DNA of 11,200 nt from an uncultured Eubacteriales bacterium (GTDB lineage Bacteria > Bacillota > Clostridia > Oscillospirales > CAG-272): positions 1 through 11,200 of the forward strand of contig CAKSEI010000036.1 in assembly GCA_934446285.1 (NCBI GenBank), in the 5' to 3' direction. The position numbers and the translations under genes are program-made. Shown piece by piece: positions 1 through 6,771 of this stretch. The notes under the pieces were generated by a model. It was given only the letters and a program-made list of their open reading frames with translations, searched no databases and was not told where the DNA came from. Every line of letters starts with the position of its first letter. Position 1 is the stretch's first letter.

Positions 1-1
1 G

Positions 2-313
2 CGCGTACCGGTTCCGACCGGCTCTACCACTATCCTCGTCGCTGTTGTAAAGGGCAAGGACGTTACAAAGGATGGCATCAATGCCGCAATGAAGGCTGCA
101 GCATCCGCATCCTTCGGTTACAATGAGGATCTCATTGTGTCCTCCGACGTTATCGGCATGACCTACGGCTCCCTTTTCGATGCTACTCAGACTATGGTTA
201 CCAAGATTGACGACGACACCTATCAGGTTCAGGTCGTTTCATGGTATGACAATGAGAACAGCTACACGAGCCAGATGGTACGCACGATAAAGTACTTTGC
301 TGAGATAGGCTGA
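2..313 (+). CDS. gap: Glyceraldehyde-3-phosphate dehydrogenase, C-terminal part (5' end outside window)
   Basis: This is the last part (about 103 residues) of type I GAPDH, which converts glyceraldehyde-3-phosphate, NAD+ and phosphate to 1,3-bisphosphoglycerate in the cytoplasm (glycolysis). The frame is open from base 2 and begins RVPVPTGSTTILVAVVKGKD, the usual start of the catalytic-domain tail. It continues through SFGYNEDLIVSSD, then GSLFDATQT, and ends with SWYDNENSYTSQMVRTIKYF; all of these are standard GAPDH landmarks. The catalytic cysteine and NAD-binding domain lie upstream of the window. An ATG at 89 is internal and not a start. The gene is followed directly by a hairpin terminator rather than by pgk or tpi, so no glycolytic operon continues downstream. 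Confidence 0.95.
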   Translation, partial: RVPVPTGSTTILVAVVKGKDVTKDGINAAMKAAASASFGYNEDLIVSSDVIGMTYGSLFDATQTMVTKIDDDTYQVQVVSWYDNENSYTSQMVRTIKYFAEIG

Positions 314-332
314 TTTATTAAAAAATTCAGAA

Positions 333-382
333 TAAGAGGATAGGAAGGTTTGTATGCCTTCCTATTCTTGCTTTTATTTTTT
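333..382 (+). terminator. Rho-independent terminator after gap
   Basis: A 9-bp perfect stem, ATAGGAAGG (340-348) with CCTTCCTAT (357-365), closes an 8-base loop and can be extended through a bulge by flanking AAGA/TCTT. A T-rich tail (372-382) follows. It ends the GAPDH transcript and separates it from the antiporter gene, which begins 18 bases further on. Confidence 0.85.
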
Positions 383-399
383 CGGAAAGAAGCTATTAA

Positions 400-1845
400 A
401 TGTTTGAAAAAATCCACTCACTCCTGTTTTCCGCAACGCCTGCCGCGTCGGTAATAATATCGGTTGCGCTCATGCTTTTCTCGGGATTTGCCATGACGCG
501 CATAACGAAGCGCCTGCGGCTGCCGAATGTCACTGCATATATAATAGCCGGCATACTCATGGGACCTTTCTGCCTTAACGCTGTGCCGCGCGGGATAATA
601 GACGGGATGGATTTTCTCTCGGATATAGCGCTTGCTTTCATAGCGTTCAGCACGGGCGAGTTCTTCAGGTTTCAGACACTTAAGAAGAACGGGGCAAAGG
701 TCGTTGTCATTACCGTAGCTGAGGCTTGCCTTGCCTCGGTGCTTGTTTTTGTCGTGATGTACTTTGTCCTGCATCTTGACCTTGCCTTTTCCGTAGTGCT
801 TGCGGCTCTCGCCTCCGCGACCGCACCTGCCTCTACCATGATGACGATACGTCAGACGGGGGCAAAGGGAGATTATGTAAATACCCTGCTGCAGGTCGTT
901 GCCCTTGACGATATAGTCGGACTTCTTCTGTACAGCGTCGCCGTGTCCGTGGCTCTGGCGAGCATGGGAGGCAGCATAAGCGCCGTCAGCATAATAAAGC
1001 CGATACTCATAAATATCGGAGTGCTGCTGCTCGGCGGACTTTTCGGAGTTTTTCTGCGGCTGCTCATGCCGAAGAAGCGCTCCACCGACAACCGACTGAT
1101 AATATCTATATCAATGCTCTTTGTACTTTGCGGCATATGTGCGCTGCTCGACATCTCACCGCTGCTCGGATGCATGTCCATGGGCATGATATACATAAAT
1201 ATTTCGGATGACGACAAGCTCTTCAAGCAGTTAAATTACTTCAACCCTCCGATACTTCTGCTCTTCTTTGTCCGCTCGGGATTGAATTTCGACCTTGCGT
1301 CTCTGGTCTCTTCAGGCGAGTCGGTGGGTGCCGTGCCCCTTATCGTCGTGGGGCTGCTCTATTTCTTTGTAAGAATAATAGGCAAATACGGCGGAGCGTG
1401 GCTCGGATGCCTTGCCGTGAAAAAACCGCATAAGGTACGCGACTTTCTCGGACTTGCGCTCGTGCCGCAGGCGGGTGTCGCGATAGGACTTGCGGCTCTC
1501 GGCGCACGTACGCTCGGGGGCAGTGCGGGAGATTCGCTCGAGACGATTATTCTCGCCTCAAGTGTGCTCTATGAGCTGATAGGTCCTGCGTGCGCAAAGC
1601 TCGGGCTTTATCTCTCGGGTTCGTATTCAAATAAAATCGAGGACATTGTCGAGCTTGACGAAAGCTCCGAGGGCGAAAAACCGAAAAGCGAGCTTGAGCT
1701 GCTCATAGAGCGGATAGAAAAAATTCAGCGCGAGCTGCCGGAGCACGTCGGATTTGATACCGAGAACGAACAGGCGTTCACGGAGGCTGCCGAGGAGCAG
1801 AGCCGCGTGCTTGCCGCTAAATTGCTTAATTCAAGGAGAAAGTAA
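400..1845 (+). CDS. Cation:proton antiporter, CPA2 family (KefB/NapA-like membrane domain, no RCK domain)
   Basis: This 481-residue integral membrane protein is predicted to exchange Na+ or K+ for H+ across the cytoplasmic membrane. About a dozen hydrophobic segments fill residues 15-405. Family landmarks are LRLPNVTAYIIAGILMGP (39-56), the paired acidic residues Asp170-Asp171 in VVALDDIVGL, which is the CPA2 ion-binding site, the IIGKYGGAWLG stretch (326-336) and LVPQAGVAIGLA (354-365). The last 75 residues are a charged, Glu/Lys-rich and probably helical cytosolic tail. There is no TrkA-N/RCK nucleotide-binding domain of the kind found in KefB/KefC. The start at 400 has GGAAAG 10 bases upstream. 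The stop overlaps the next start (TAATG), so it is translationally coupled to the MgtC-family gene. The ion carried cannot be read from the sequence. No clear sigma-A promoter is visible in the short gap after the gap terminator. Confidence 0.88.
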   Translation: MFEKIHSLLFSATPAASVIISVALMLFSGFAMTRITKRLRLPNVTAYIIAGILMGPFCLNAVPRGIIDGMDFLSDIALAFIAFSTGEFFRFQTLKKNGAKVVVITVAEACLASVLVFVVMYFVLHLDLAFSVVLAALASATAPASTMMTIRQTGAKGDYVNTLLQVVALDDIVGLLLYSVAVSVALASMGGSISAVSIIKPILINIGVLLLGGLFGVFLRLLMPKKRSTDNRLIISISMLFVLCGICALLDISPLLGCMSMGMIYINISDDDKLFKQLNYFNPPILLLFFVRSGLNFDLASLVSSGESVGAVPLIVVGLLYFFVRIIGKYGGAWLGCLAVKKPHKVRDFLGLALVPQAGVAIGLAALGARTLGGSAGDSLETIILASSVLYELIGPACAKLGLYLSGSYSNKIEDIVELDESSEGEKPKSELELLIERIEKIQRELPEHVGFDTENEQAFTEAAEEQSRVLAAKLLNSRRK

Positions 1846-2573
1846 TGATTTTTAAAACTGTTGATCCGTTAGCTGCACTTCTCGGCGACTGGTCGTCGCA
1901 GATTGGGATTGATTCGATTATTTTACGTATTATTTCAGCCGTTGTGCTCGGCGCGGTTATAGGCTGCGAGCGCTCGAGCAAGCGTCATGCCGCGGGAATG
2001 CGGACATTCATGCTTGTTTTTCTCGCCTCGTGTTTGGCTATGCTGCTTGACCTGTATCTTTTTGCCTTTACGGGCAGAAGCTATTTTCTCCTGTCCGCGG
2101 CGTCCATTATCGGTATATCGATAATAAGCATAAACTCAATACTCTACAGCTCAAAAAATCAGATAAAGGGTCTTACGACCTCGGTCGGACTTTGGGCGTG
2201 CGGAGTCATCGGGCTTGCCATCGGAGCGGGCTTTTACACGGCGGCGCTTGTGTCATTTGCGGCACTGCTTTGCTGTCTCTCGCTTTTTCCGGTGCTCGAG
2301 GAGTATTTGAAGAACCGCTCAAACCATTTTGAGGTGCATATAGAGCTGACCAGTCCCGCACATCTTCAGGATTTTGTCACGACAATACGACGCCTCGGAC
2401 TTACTATTGATGACATAGAAAGCAACGCGGCATATTCCGGCTCGGGGCTGAGCGTCTATTCTATATCTATAACGATAAGCAGCGGTGAGCTGAAAAAATA
2501 TAAAACGCACTCCGAAATAATAGAGGCGCTGCGCTCGCTCGACTACATATATCATATAGAAGAAATCGGGTAA
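1845..2573 (+). CDS. MgtC/SapB family membrane protein
   Basis: This 242-residue protein has four to five membrane helices (about residues 22-150) followed by a soluble C-terminal domain (about 160-242) with the beta-alpha-beta look of an ACT-like fold. MgtC signatures are LGAVIGCERSSKRHAAGMRT (35-54), where the family has G-x-IG-x-ER-x(4-6)-AG-x-RT, and KGLTTSVGLWACGVIGLAIG (108-127). MgtC-type proteins are known in Salmonella and Mycobacterium for survival in low magnesium and for modulating F-type ATP synthase; they are not proven magnesium transporters. The ATG overlaps the antiporter stop by one base and is served by AAGGAG at 1833-1838, inside the antiporter gene. The two genes therefore form one translationally coupled unit, which suggests a shared role in ion or proton-motive-force homeostasis (inference). 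Confidence 0.88.
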   Translation: MIFKTVDPLAALLGDWSSQIGIDSIILRIISAVVLGAVIGCERSSKRHAAGMRTFMLVFLASCLAMLLDLYLFAFTGRSYFLLSAASIIGISIISINSILYSSKNQIKGLTTSVGLWACGVIGLAIGAGFYTAALVSFAALLCCLSLFPVLEEYLKNRSNHFEVHIELTSPAHLQDFVTTIRRLGLTIDDIESNAAYSGSGLSVYSISITISSGELKKYKTHSEIIEALRSLDYIYHIEEIG

Positions 2574-2682
2574 GAACAACAGACAGGGGTTTTTGAATTA
2601 GGTAACGCTATCGTTAACCCGTTATCATAAGTTTTGTCCGGTTTTTTCCGGGAAAAGCTGCTGAATTATGAGCTTTAGGCGT

Positions 2683-2723
2683 AAAAGAGGAGAACCCCTA
2701 TGTACGAGCGGTTCTCCTCTTTT
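2683..2723 (+). terminator. Strong hairpin terminator after the antiporter/MgtC pair
   Basis: There is a 14-bp perfect inverted repeat, AAAAGAGGAGAACC (2683-2696) with GGTTCTCCTCTTTT (2710-2723), around a 13-base loop. The T-rich end of the stem supplies the short U tract on the plus strand and the A-rich start does so on the minus strand, so it could work in both directions. It sits about 110 bases after the MgtC-family stop. Confidence 0.75.
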
Positions 2724-2763
2724 AAACTTACGGATAGATTTATTACGCTTTTTCCCTTTTCCG

Positions 2764-2802
2764 TAAAAAGGAATTGAGCCGACACTCGCGAAGTCGGCTC
2801 AA
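2764..2802 (-). terminator. Hairpin with minus-strand T tract
   Basis: A 10-bp perfect stem, TTGAGCCGAC (2774-2783) with GTCGGCTCAA (2793-2802), encloses a 9-base loop. Read on the minus strand it is followed by TTCCTTTTT, which fits an intrinsic terminator for transcription coming from the broken DUF4838 gene. On the plus strand the following bases are A-rich and would not terminate. Confidence 0.6.
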
Positions 2803-2980
2803 CACAAAAAATATAAGGAAACGCAAACACAAAAACTACAGTATTATATGTTGTGACCGAACCCGAAGCGAATTCTCCGGATAAATATCCGAGAGTGCCC
2901 ACAATCGCCGCAGGAGAACCGAGCTGTTTTCTTGTATCTGCACGTATATAATATCATATTAAGTGCACCAAAAGCGCACC

Positions 2981-3015
2981 AAAAATCAAAGATAGTGAGT
3001 AATCATTGATTTTTT
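2981..3015. terminator. AT-rich bidirectional hairpin just past the broken DUF4838 gene
   Basis: The arms AAAAATCAA-A-GAT (2981-2993) and ATC-A-TTGATTTTTT (3002-3015) pair with one internal mismatch around an 8-base loop. Each arm gives a T run on its own exit side, so it can act on both strands. It begins about 24 bases beyond the TGA at 3039-3041 on the minus strand. The stem is AT-rich and thus weaker than the hairpin at 2683. Confidence 0.5.
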
Positions 3016-3038
3016 CGATATTTTTCGATATTTTTCTC

Positions 3039-3965
3039 TCAGTCCTCGAAATCATACCACTTGTCGCCGACAAAACCGCGTGTATCGGTATTCGTAACCG
3101 GGAAGACTATGGCATATCCGGGCGCGCGATATTTTCGCTCAGGCGCTCTATGCATTCGCTGTTTCTGCTGCAGAAAATCCACTGTCCCGTGTGGGTCCCG
3201 TCGGGCGAGTATCTTTTTCCGTTCTCTTTAAGTCGGAAATATTCGGGGTGGGTTTCAAGATACTTCTCGGGAAAGTATTCATTGCCGAAACAGGGCAAAA
3301 ACGTGCCCGAAGCCTCGTGATGACCGACCGTGAGAGAAAGACCGCTGCGCTCTATCTCGGGCAGCAGACCGTCGGATTTGAATGTTTCGTAAACGCTCGA
3401 CCACGTGTGTATGCGGTTATAGCGGTTCTTTACGAGCCGATCGAAAAATCTGACGTTCAATGAGTGAGGTGCGTTGCCCGCAGACTCGCCGAACTGTATT
3501 ATAGCCGAGCGGTAGGGCAGGTCCGCGCCGTTCCTGATATACTCTCCGTCCGCTGATTTCAGCGCCTCAGCGTGAGGTATGATTTCACCCGCGTTTGCAT
3601 CGGGGGAGGAGTAGGCGGCGAAGCAGCAGTGCGCGTATCTCTCGAGAAATTCGTATACGGCGTATATAAGTCCTCTTTCGTCGCTGCCGCAAATAAGAGC
3701 CGTGTCATCTTTTATTTTTATGTATATACCCTCGGGCCTTGTAAGCTTACCCGGGATATCAGCGCGCTCGCTCCCGGGCGCGCTTTTCTTTGTGCAGAGG
3801 ATAAAATTGACTCCATCCTGCTCTTCTGTGCACATTTGTGAAGGCGCGCCCGTTATTTTTTTCTGTATAATTTGCAAGCGCTGTGAATGCGTAGCTTACG
3901 CGCGTATCGCTCTTTCCCGGGATTACGATATTTACCTTTCCCGATTTTTCTATTACCAAGGTCAT
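3039..3965 (-). pseudogene. Broken DUF4838 (alpha-glucuronidase-like) gene with frame changes
   Basis: The reading starts at 3965 as MTLVIEKSGKVNIVIPGKSD and then ALANYTEK, a typical beginning of proteins that carry a DUF4838 domain. At a run of seven A (T on plus, 3856-3862) the frame is lost. Removing one A gives ...ANYTEKITGAPSQM, the expected family sequence, which continues in the second frame to a TAG at 3107. The second segment has the landmarks GSDERGLIYAVYEFLERYA and HPEYFRLKENGKR, then GQWIFCSRNSECIERLSENI. After that, coding-like residues (AIVFPVTNTDTRGFVGDKW) appear in the original frame, ending at TGA 3039-3041. Only about 300 codons exist against the 600 or more usual for the family, so the C-terminal half is missing. 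The known family context is carbohydrate-active enzymes related to GH67/GH20 N-terminal domains. AGGAGG (3968-3973) is only 2 bases from the ATG; the TTG two codons later would have better spacing. A sequencing error in the A run could account for the first lesion but not the truncation. Confidence 0.75.
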
Positions 3966-3980
3966 GCCCTCCTTTTTTTC

Positions 3981-4009
3981 ATTTTATCATTTGTTAAGAG
4001 CAAAATCAA
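3981..4009 (-). promoter_or_regulatory. Sigma-A-type promoter of the DUF4838 gene
   Basis: On the minus strand TTGATT (4009-4004) is separated by exactly 17 bases from TAAAAT (3986-3981), which has an extended -10 TGA just before it. It lies 16 bases upstream of the ATG at 3965. It shows that the pseudogene still has an intact-looking promoter. Confidence 0.6.
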
Positions 4010-4013
4010 TAGA

Positions 4014-4075
4014 CCTGCGCCTTTTTGCGCGGGCGGTATAATTTTTTTACTGCGGTCTACACTGTGAAAAAGGAG
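4014..4075 (+). promoter_or_regulatory. Promoter region and RBS of the thioredoxin-reductase-like gene
   Basis: A perfect -10 box TATAAT lies at 4037-4042, but the expected -35 position (4014-4019) has no good match. Just upstream of the -10 is a small GCGC-CTTTTT-GCGC inverted repeat (4017-4030), which would overlap bound polymerase and might be an operator. The AAGGAG at 4070-4075 is 9 bases from the ATG at 4085 and decides that start. The poor -35 suggests dependence on an activator or weak basal expression (inference). Confidence 0.5.
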
Positions 4076-4084
4076 TATCGGAAC

Positions 4085-5752
4085 ATGGAAGAGAAAAAAT
4101 ATTATGATGCAGCGGTCATCGGTGCAGGCCCTGCGGGTTTATCAGCTGCCGTTTATCTTGCCCGAGCGGGGCTTGACACGCTCGTGCTCGAACGGGAAAG
4201 GGCGGGCGGCAGGATGAATTTGACATATGAGATAGCAAATTATCCGGGATTTGATGCGATCTCGGGGCGGGAACTTGCGCAAAGAATGGAAAAGCAGGCG
4301 CGCGGGCTTGATGTCACATTTTTATACGCAGACGTGACGGGCATAGAACACGCGAAAGACGGATTTGCGGTTATAACGGATAAAGAGCGGATTCATTGCG
4401 CGGGGATTATCATAGCGACGGGTGCTGCTCCGCGCAGAGCGGAATTTGACGGAGAGGAAAAGTTTACGGGTCGCGGCGTTTCCTATTGCGCTGTGTGCGA
4501 CGCCGACTTTTTTTCCCGGCGTGAGGTTTTCACCGTCGGCGGAGGCTTAGCCGCGTGTGAGGAGGGGCTGTACCTTTCGGATATCGCGGAGCGCGTGCAT
4601 ATGATTGTGCGCTCTGACGGGCTTTCCTGTCCGGATGCGCTGCGCGAAAAAATTTATGCGTGCAAAAATATATACGTGCATACGGACTGCGAGATAATGT
4701 CCGTGCGCGGTGAGGATAAACCGACCGCAGTCACGGTAAGAAACAGACTGACGGGAGAACAGAGAGTTTTTGAGCGTAATGACGGGTATGGAATATTTGT
4801 TTTCGCCGGCTCGGCACCCGGCTCGGCACCCTTTAAGAATATGGCGGAGACGGATGAAAAGGGGTATATCATAACGGATGAGAGTCTCGCGACATCCGAG
4901 GGCGGCGGCATATATGCCGCGGGGGACGTGAGAAAAAAGGAGCTGCGTCAGGTGGTGAGCGCGTGCGCGGACGGAGCGCTCGCAGCTCACGGAGTCGAAA
5001 AATATATAAGAGCAGAGCGAGCGTCGCGCGGGAGTGTCCTGCCCGACGGAGCGCGGTCTTCAGCGGAGAAAAAAACGCGAGGGATAGAAGGTTCGGGCGC
5101 ATCCGCGCACAACTGCTCCGATGCCGTTTTTGCATATGCCTCTTATGACTCCGATAACGCAGGAGAAAGAACGGCGGGCGGAGCAAATGACGGAGGGTTG
5201 GAAAAAGTCGGAGTCACGCTCGAGGTGCATGCCGGCGATGACACGGAGTCGGAGCGCCTTAAGGTGCTTATCTTTGATATATGCTCCCGCTCAGACGGTG
5301 TAACATATAGGGAGAAAGATGCGCAGGGCGAAGAGCATTTGCCTTTTGTAAAAATAATCCCCGAGGGGAGGGAAGCGGTGCTTACCTTTTACGGAGTGCC
5401 GTCGGGGTACGAATACGATTCGTTTCTCTCGTGTATCGGCAGCGCTGCGCAATATCGCACGCTCGCACGGGAACACTGTTTCTTTGCCGAGAAAATAAAA
5501 AAGCCCATCGTCGTTCAGGTGCTCGTCACTTCATCCTGCCCCGCATGTCCCGCGACGGTTGAGGCTCTCGGACAAGCGGCGGCAATAAGCGAAAATATTG
5601 TCGCGCAGGTCTACGACGCTGCTTTTTTCGCCGATGTTCGCGAGCACTACGGCATATCGTCCGTGCCGTGTCTTACCTTAAACGGAGAGACGGCGGCTTT
5701 CGGCAGTATGGACTTTTCCGCGCTTGAAAAGACGCTTGAGAGCAGACTATAA
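4085..5752 (+). CDS. Thioredoxin-reductase-like flavoprotein with C-terminal AhpF-NTD-like double thioredoxin fold
   Basis: This 555-residue disulfide reductase is predicted to pass electrons from NAD(P)H through FAD and a redox disulfide to a fused thioredoxin-fold module. Residues 1-310 are the TrxB core: the FAD motif GAGPAG (13-18), GGRMNLTYEIANYPGF (41-56), the redox pair C135-A-V-C138-D, the nucleotide-binding GGGLAACEE (152-160) and YAAGDVRKKELRQVVSACADG (277-297 region). Residues 311-375 form a low-complexity Ala/Gly/Ser/Glu linker. Residues 376-465 resemble the first, cysteine-poor fold of the AhpF N-terminal domain. Residues 473-555 form a glutaredoxin-like fold with C485-P-A-C488 and a cis-proline SVP (526-528). 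In AhpF this double fold is N-terminal; here it is C-terminal. The upstream in-frame ATG at 4025 would add 20 residues unlike the family and has no RBS. No ahpC or thioredoxin gene is in the window, so the electron acceptor is unknown. Confidence 0.85.
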   Translation: MEEKKYYDAAVIGAGPAGLSAAVYLARAGLDTLVLERERAGGRMNLTYEIANYPGFDAISGRELAQRMEKQARGLDVTFLYADVTGIEHAKDGFAVITDKERIHCAGIIIATGAAPRRAEFDGEEKFTGRGVSYCAVCDADFFSRREVFTVGGGLAACEEGLYLSDIAERVHMIVRSDGLSCPDALREKIYACKNIYVHTDCEIMSVRGEDKPTAVTVRNRLTGEQRVFERNDGYGIFVFAGSAPGSAPFKNMAETDEKGYIITDESLATSEGGGIYAAGDVRKKELRQVVSACADGALAAHGVEKYIRAERASRGSVLPDGARSSAEKKTRGIEGSGASAHNCSDAVFAYASYDSDNAGERTAGGANDGGLEKVGVTLEVHAGDDTESERLKVLIFDICSRSDGVTYREKDAQGEEHLPFVKIIPEGREAVLTFYGVPSGYEYDSFLSCIGSAAQYRTLAREHCFFAEKIKKPIVVQVLVTSSCPACPATVEALGQAAAISENIVAQVYDAAFFADVREHYGISSVPCLTLNGETAAFGSMDFSALEKTLESRL

Positions 5753-6009
5753 GAAGCGCTCCCGCTTACTCATTGTTAAAGCTCCGTCTCGTACGGATTT
5801 TTCCCCGAAAAATCTGCGCTTGCTTTTCTTAAAAAGCGGCGCAAAAGGTTTTGTAAGGGAAACGCCCGCTTTTGCTCCGTTATCAGAAATTATTGTGCAG
5901 CTATTATTCCCAAAAAGCTGCCGGATTTTGCTATATAGGTGCGAAAGAACAGAAATTCTCCGCACAGAGGATTTCTGTTCTGCTTTTACATATTTCTTCT
6001 ATAAACTGA
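5753..6009. other. Intergenic stretch, possible interspersed-repeat piece plus hairpin
   Basis: No gene is supported between the flavoprotein stop and the phage-like fossil. The stretch has several short inverted repeats, such as TTTTTC-CCC-GAAAAA near 5798-5812 and GCTTTT/AAAAGC around 5823-5839, and a strong hairpin at 5946-5981. Its plus-strand translation (for example KNLRLLFLKSGAKGFVRETP) has the look of the repeat-derived, spurious reading frames often seen in clostridial genomes. I therefore suspect a copy of an interspersed repeat, but one copy cannot prove it. Confidence 0.35.
5946..5990 (+). terminator. Hairpin terminator, probably for the flavoprotein gene
   Basis: An 11-bp perfect stem, AGAACAGAAAT (5946-5956) with ATTTCTGTTCT (5971-5981), closes a 14-base loop and is followed by GCTTTTA. 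On the minus strand the exit side reads TTTCG, so it may also stop transcription from the minus-strand cluster that ends at 6172. It lies about 190 bases after the flavoprotein stop. Confidence 0.6.
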
Positions 6010-6183
6010 GGCTTTCCACAAACGACCAAAATCAGAGAGTTAAAGGAACTCAAAGCAATGGCGGAAGAAATCGCAGCGGAGATTATAAGTATTGAAGATA
6101 TTTTTCCTTTTCGATTTGCTCGTAAATATCTTGACCGAGCGATACCATTCTTTTGTCTTTGGTATGCAACATCAGGTAAATAA
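6010..6183 (+). pseudogene. Fossil of a small phage-type helical protein
   Basis: The plus frame is open from just after a TGA (6007-6009) to TAA at 6181-6183. In its middle (about 6028-6090) it reads KIRELKELKAMAEEIAAEI. This closely resembles the N-terminal helix of small proteins common in clostridial prophages and mobile elements, which run 'RELKELKAMAEELAAEIE...'. I recognise the pattern but not a named function. After ISIED the expected continuation is lost and the rest (FPFRFARKYLDRAIPF...) looks unrelated. There is no RBS before the ATG at 6058, and the frame ends by overlapping the 3' end of the opposite-strand gene by 12 bases. It is best read as a leftover from an integrated element. 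Confidence 0.45.
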
Positions 6184-6744
6184 TTTAATATATTTGTTGA
6201 CCTTATCAACGAGCGGCCCCTCCCGGTAATTATAATCCGAATAGTTTCTCGGGAATAACTCGGCTATATCCGGCTTGGGCAAATCGCGCCCGTGCCGTAT
6301 CACATAGTCTATTGCATATGCATATTCACTGACAAAAGCCTGTTCGCTCATACACGCTATCATCGGGCATACTAAATCCGCTATCTGCCAAACCATTTTA
6401 TGAATCCATTCTGCTTCGGTTTCCGAAACTCTATATTTCTGTATTATATCATAAATTTCCCGAGGAGTTTCCGCACTACCCTCAAAGATGAATTTTTTGT
6501 ATTTATTCTCGGACAGTTTTTTATACTCCTCGTCTTTGCCTTTATAAACCAAACAAGATATTCTTTCCAGATAATTGGCAGTCAGGAACACCTGAATCAT
6601 ATAGTCGTTGCTGTCAACATCATATATAAAACATCGCAGCAACGATAAAATTGCATCCGTGCCACTTTTCCATAATTCATCTTTAATAGCCTGATAAATA
6701 GTTGGTATCTGACCATAATGTAAGTCGGTATATTTCTTGCTCAT
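6172..6744 (-). CDS. Unrecognised 190-residue protein
   Basis: I do not recognise this family. The product is soluble-looking, without a signal peptide or membrane segment, rich in Tyr, Glu, Lys and Ile, and largely helical in character. Visible stretches include AIKDELWKSGTDAILSLLRC (19-38), YLERISCLVYKGKDEEYKKL (58-77) and the tail LPKPDIAELFPRNYSDYNY (154-172). The start at 6744 has GAGGT about 6 bases upstream and follows the deiminase stop by 27 bases on the same strand. It is therefore probably the last gene of the transcript 8350 to 6172. In the duplicated layout it occupies the third position, the slot that the ATPase gene fills in the other unit. An accessory or immunity-type role would be a guess. 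Confidence 0.7.
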   Translation of the reverse strand: MSKKYTDLHYGQIPTIYQAIKDELWKSGTDAILSLLRCFIYDVDSNDYMIQVFLTANYLERISCLVYKGKDEEYKKLSENKYKKFIFEGSAETPREIYDIIQKYRVSETEAEWIHKMVWQIADLVCPMIACMSEQAFVSEYAYAIDYVIRHGRDLPKPDIAELFPRNYSDYNYREGPLVDKVNKYIKLFT

Positions 6745-6771
6745 TTTTGTACCTCTTTCCCTCCTCCGGAG

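Larger units (their letters stand above)
2574..3038. other. Intergenic stretch with three hairpins and no gene
   Basis: I see no convincing coding frame here on either strand. The stretch holds a terminator for the plus-strand pair (2683-2723), a second hairpin best read as a minus-strand terminator (2774-2802), and an AT-rich bidirectional hairpin (2981-3015). It also has a short imperfect inverted repeat around 2601-2619, a direct repeat of GCACCAAAA (2965-2973 and 2976-2984), and two and a half copies of TTTTTCGATA (3011-3036). It lies between convergent transcription units. Confidence 0.6.

Noticed and set aside
396..653. Minus-strand open frame opposite the antiporter start
   Set aside because: It lies inside a well-supported plus-strand membrane protein gene, has no RBS and resembles no family.
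2675..2902. 75-codon minus-strand frame between the MgtC gene and the DUF4838 pseudogene
   Set aside because: It spans two terminator hairpins, has no recognisable motif and no convincing RBS.
3011..3036. TTTTTCGATA direct repeat as a CRISPR or iteron array
   Set aside because: There are only two and a half short, adjacent copies with no spacers; it is better read as local slippage beside an AT-rich hairpin. No CRISPR array, tRNA or rRNA gene was seen anywhere in the window.
3191..4067. Several plus-strand frames opposite the DUF4838 pseudogene
   Set aside because: They are antisense to clear DUF4838 residues and have no family features; they arise from the high GC third positions of the real strand.
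4025..4084. Upstream start for the thioredoxin-reductase-like gene
   Set aside because: It would cover the TATAAT box, lacks an RBS and adds residues outside the family's N terminus; 4085 has AAGGAG at 9 bases.
4869..5186. Arg-rich minus-strand frames opposite the linker of the flavoprotein
   Set aside because: These are compositional shadows of the Ala/Gly/Glu-rich linker, with no motif.
5931..6209. 92-codon minus-strand frame across the terminator at 5946
   Set aside because: It runs through a hairpin and antisense to the phage-type fossil, with no RBS or family features.
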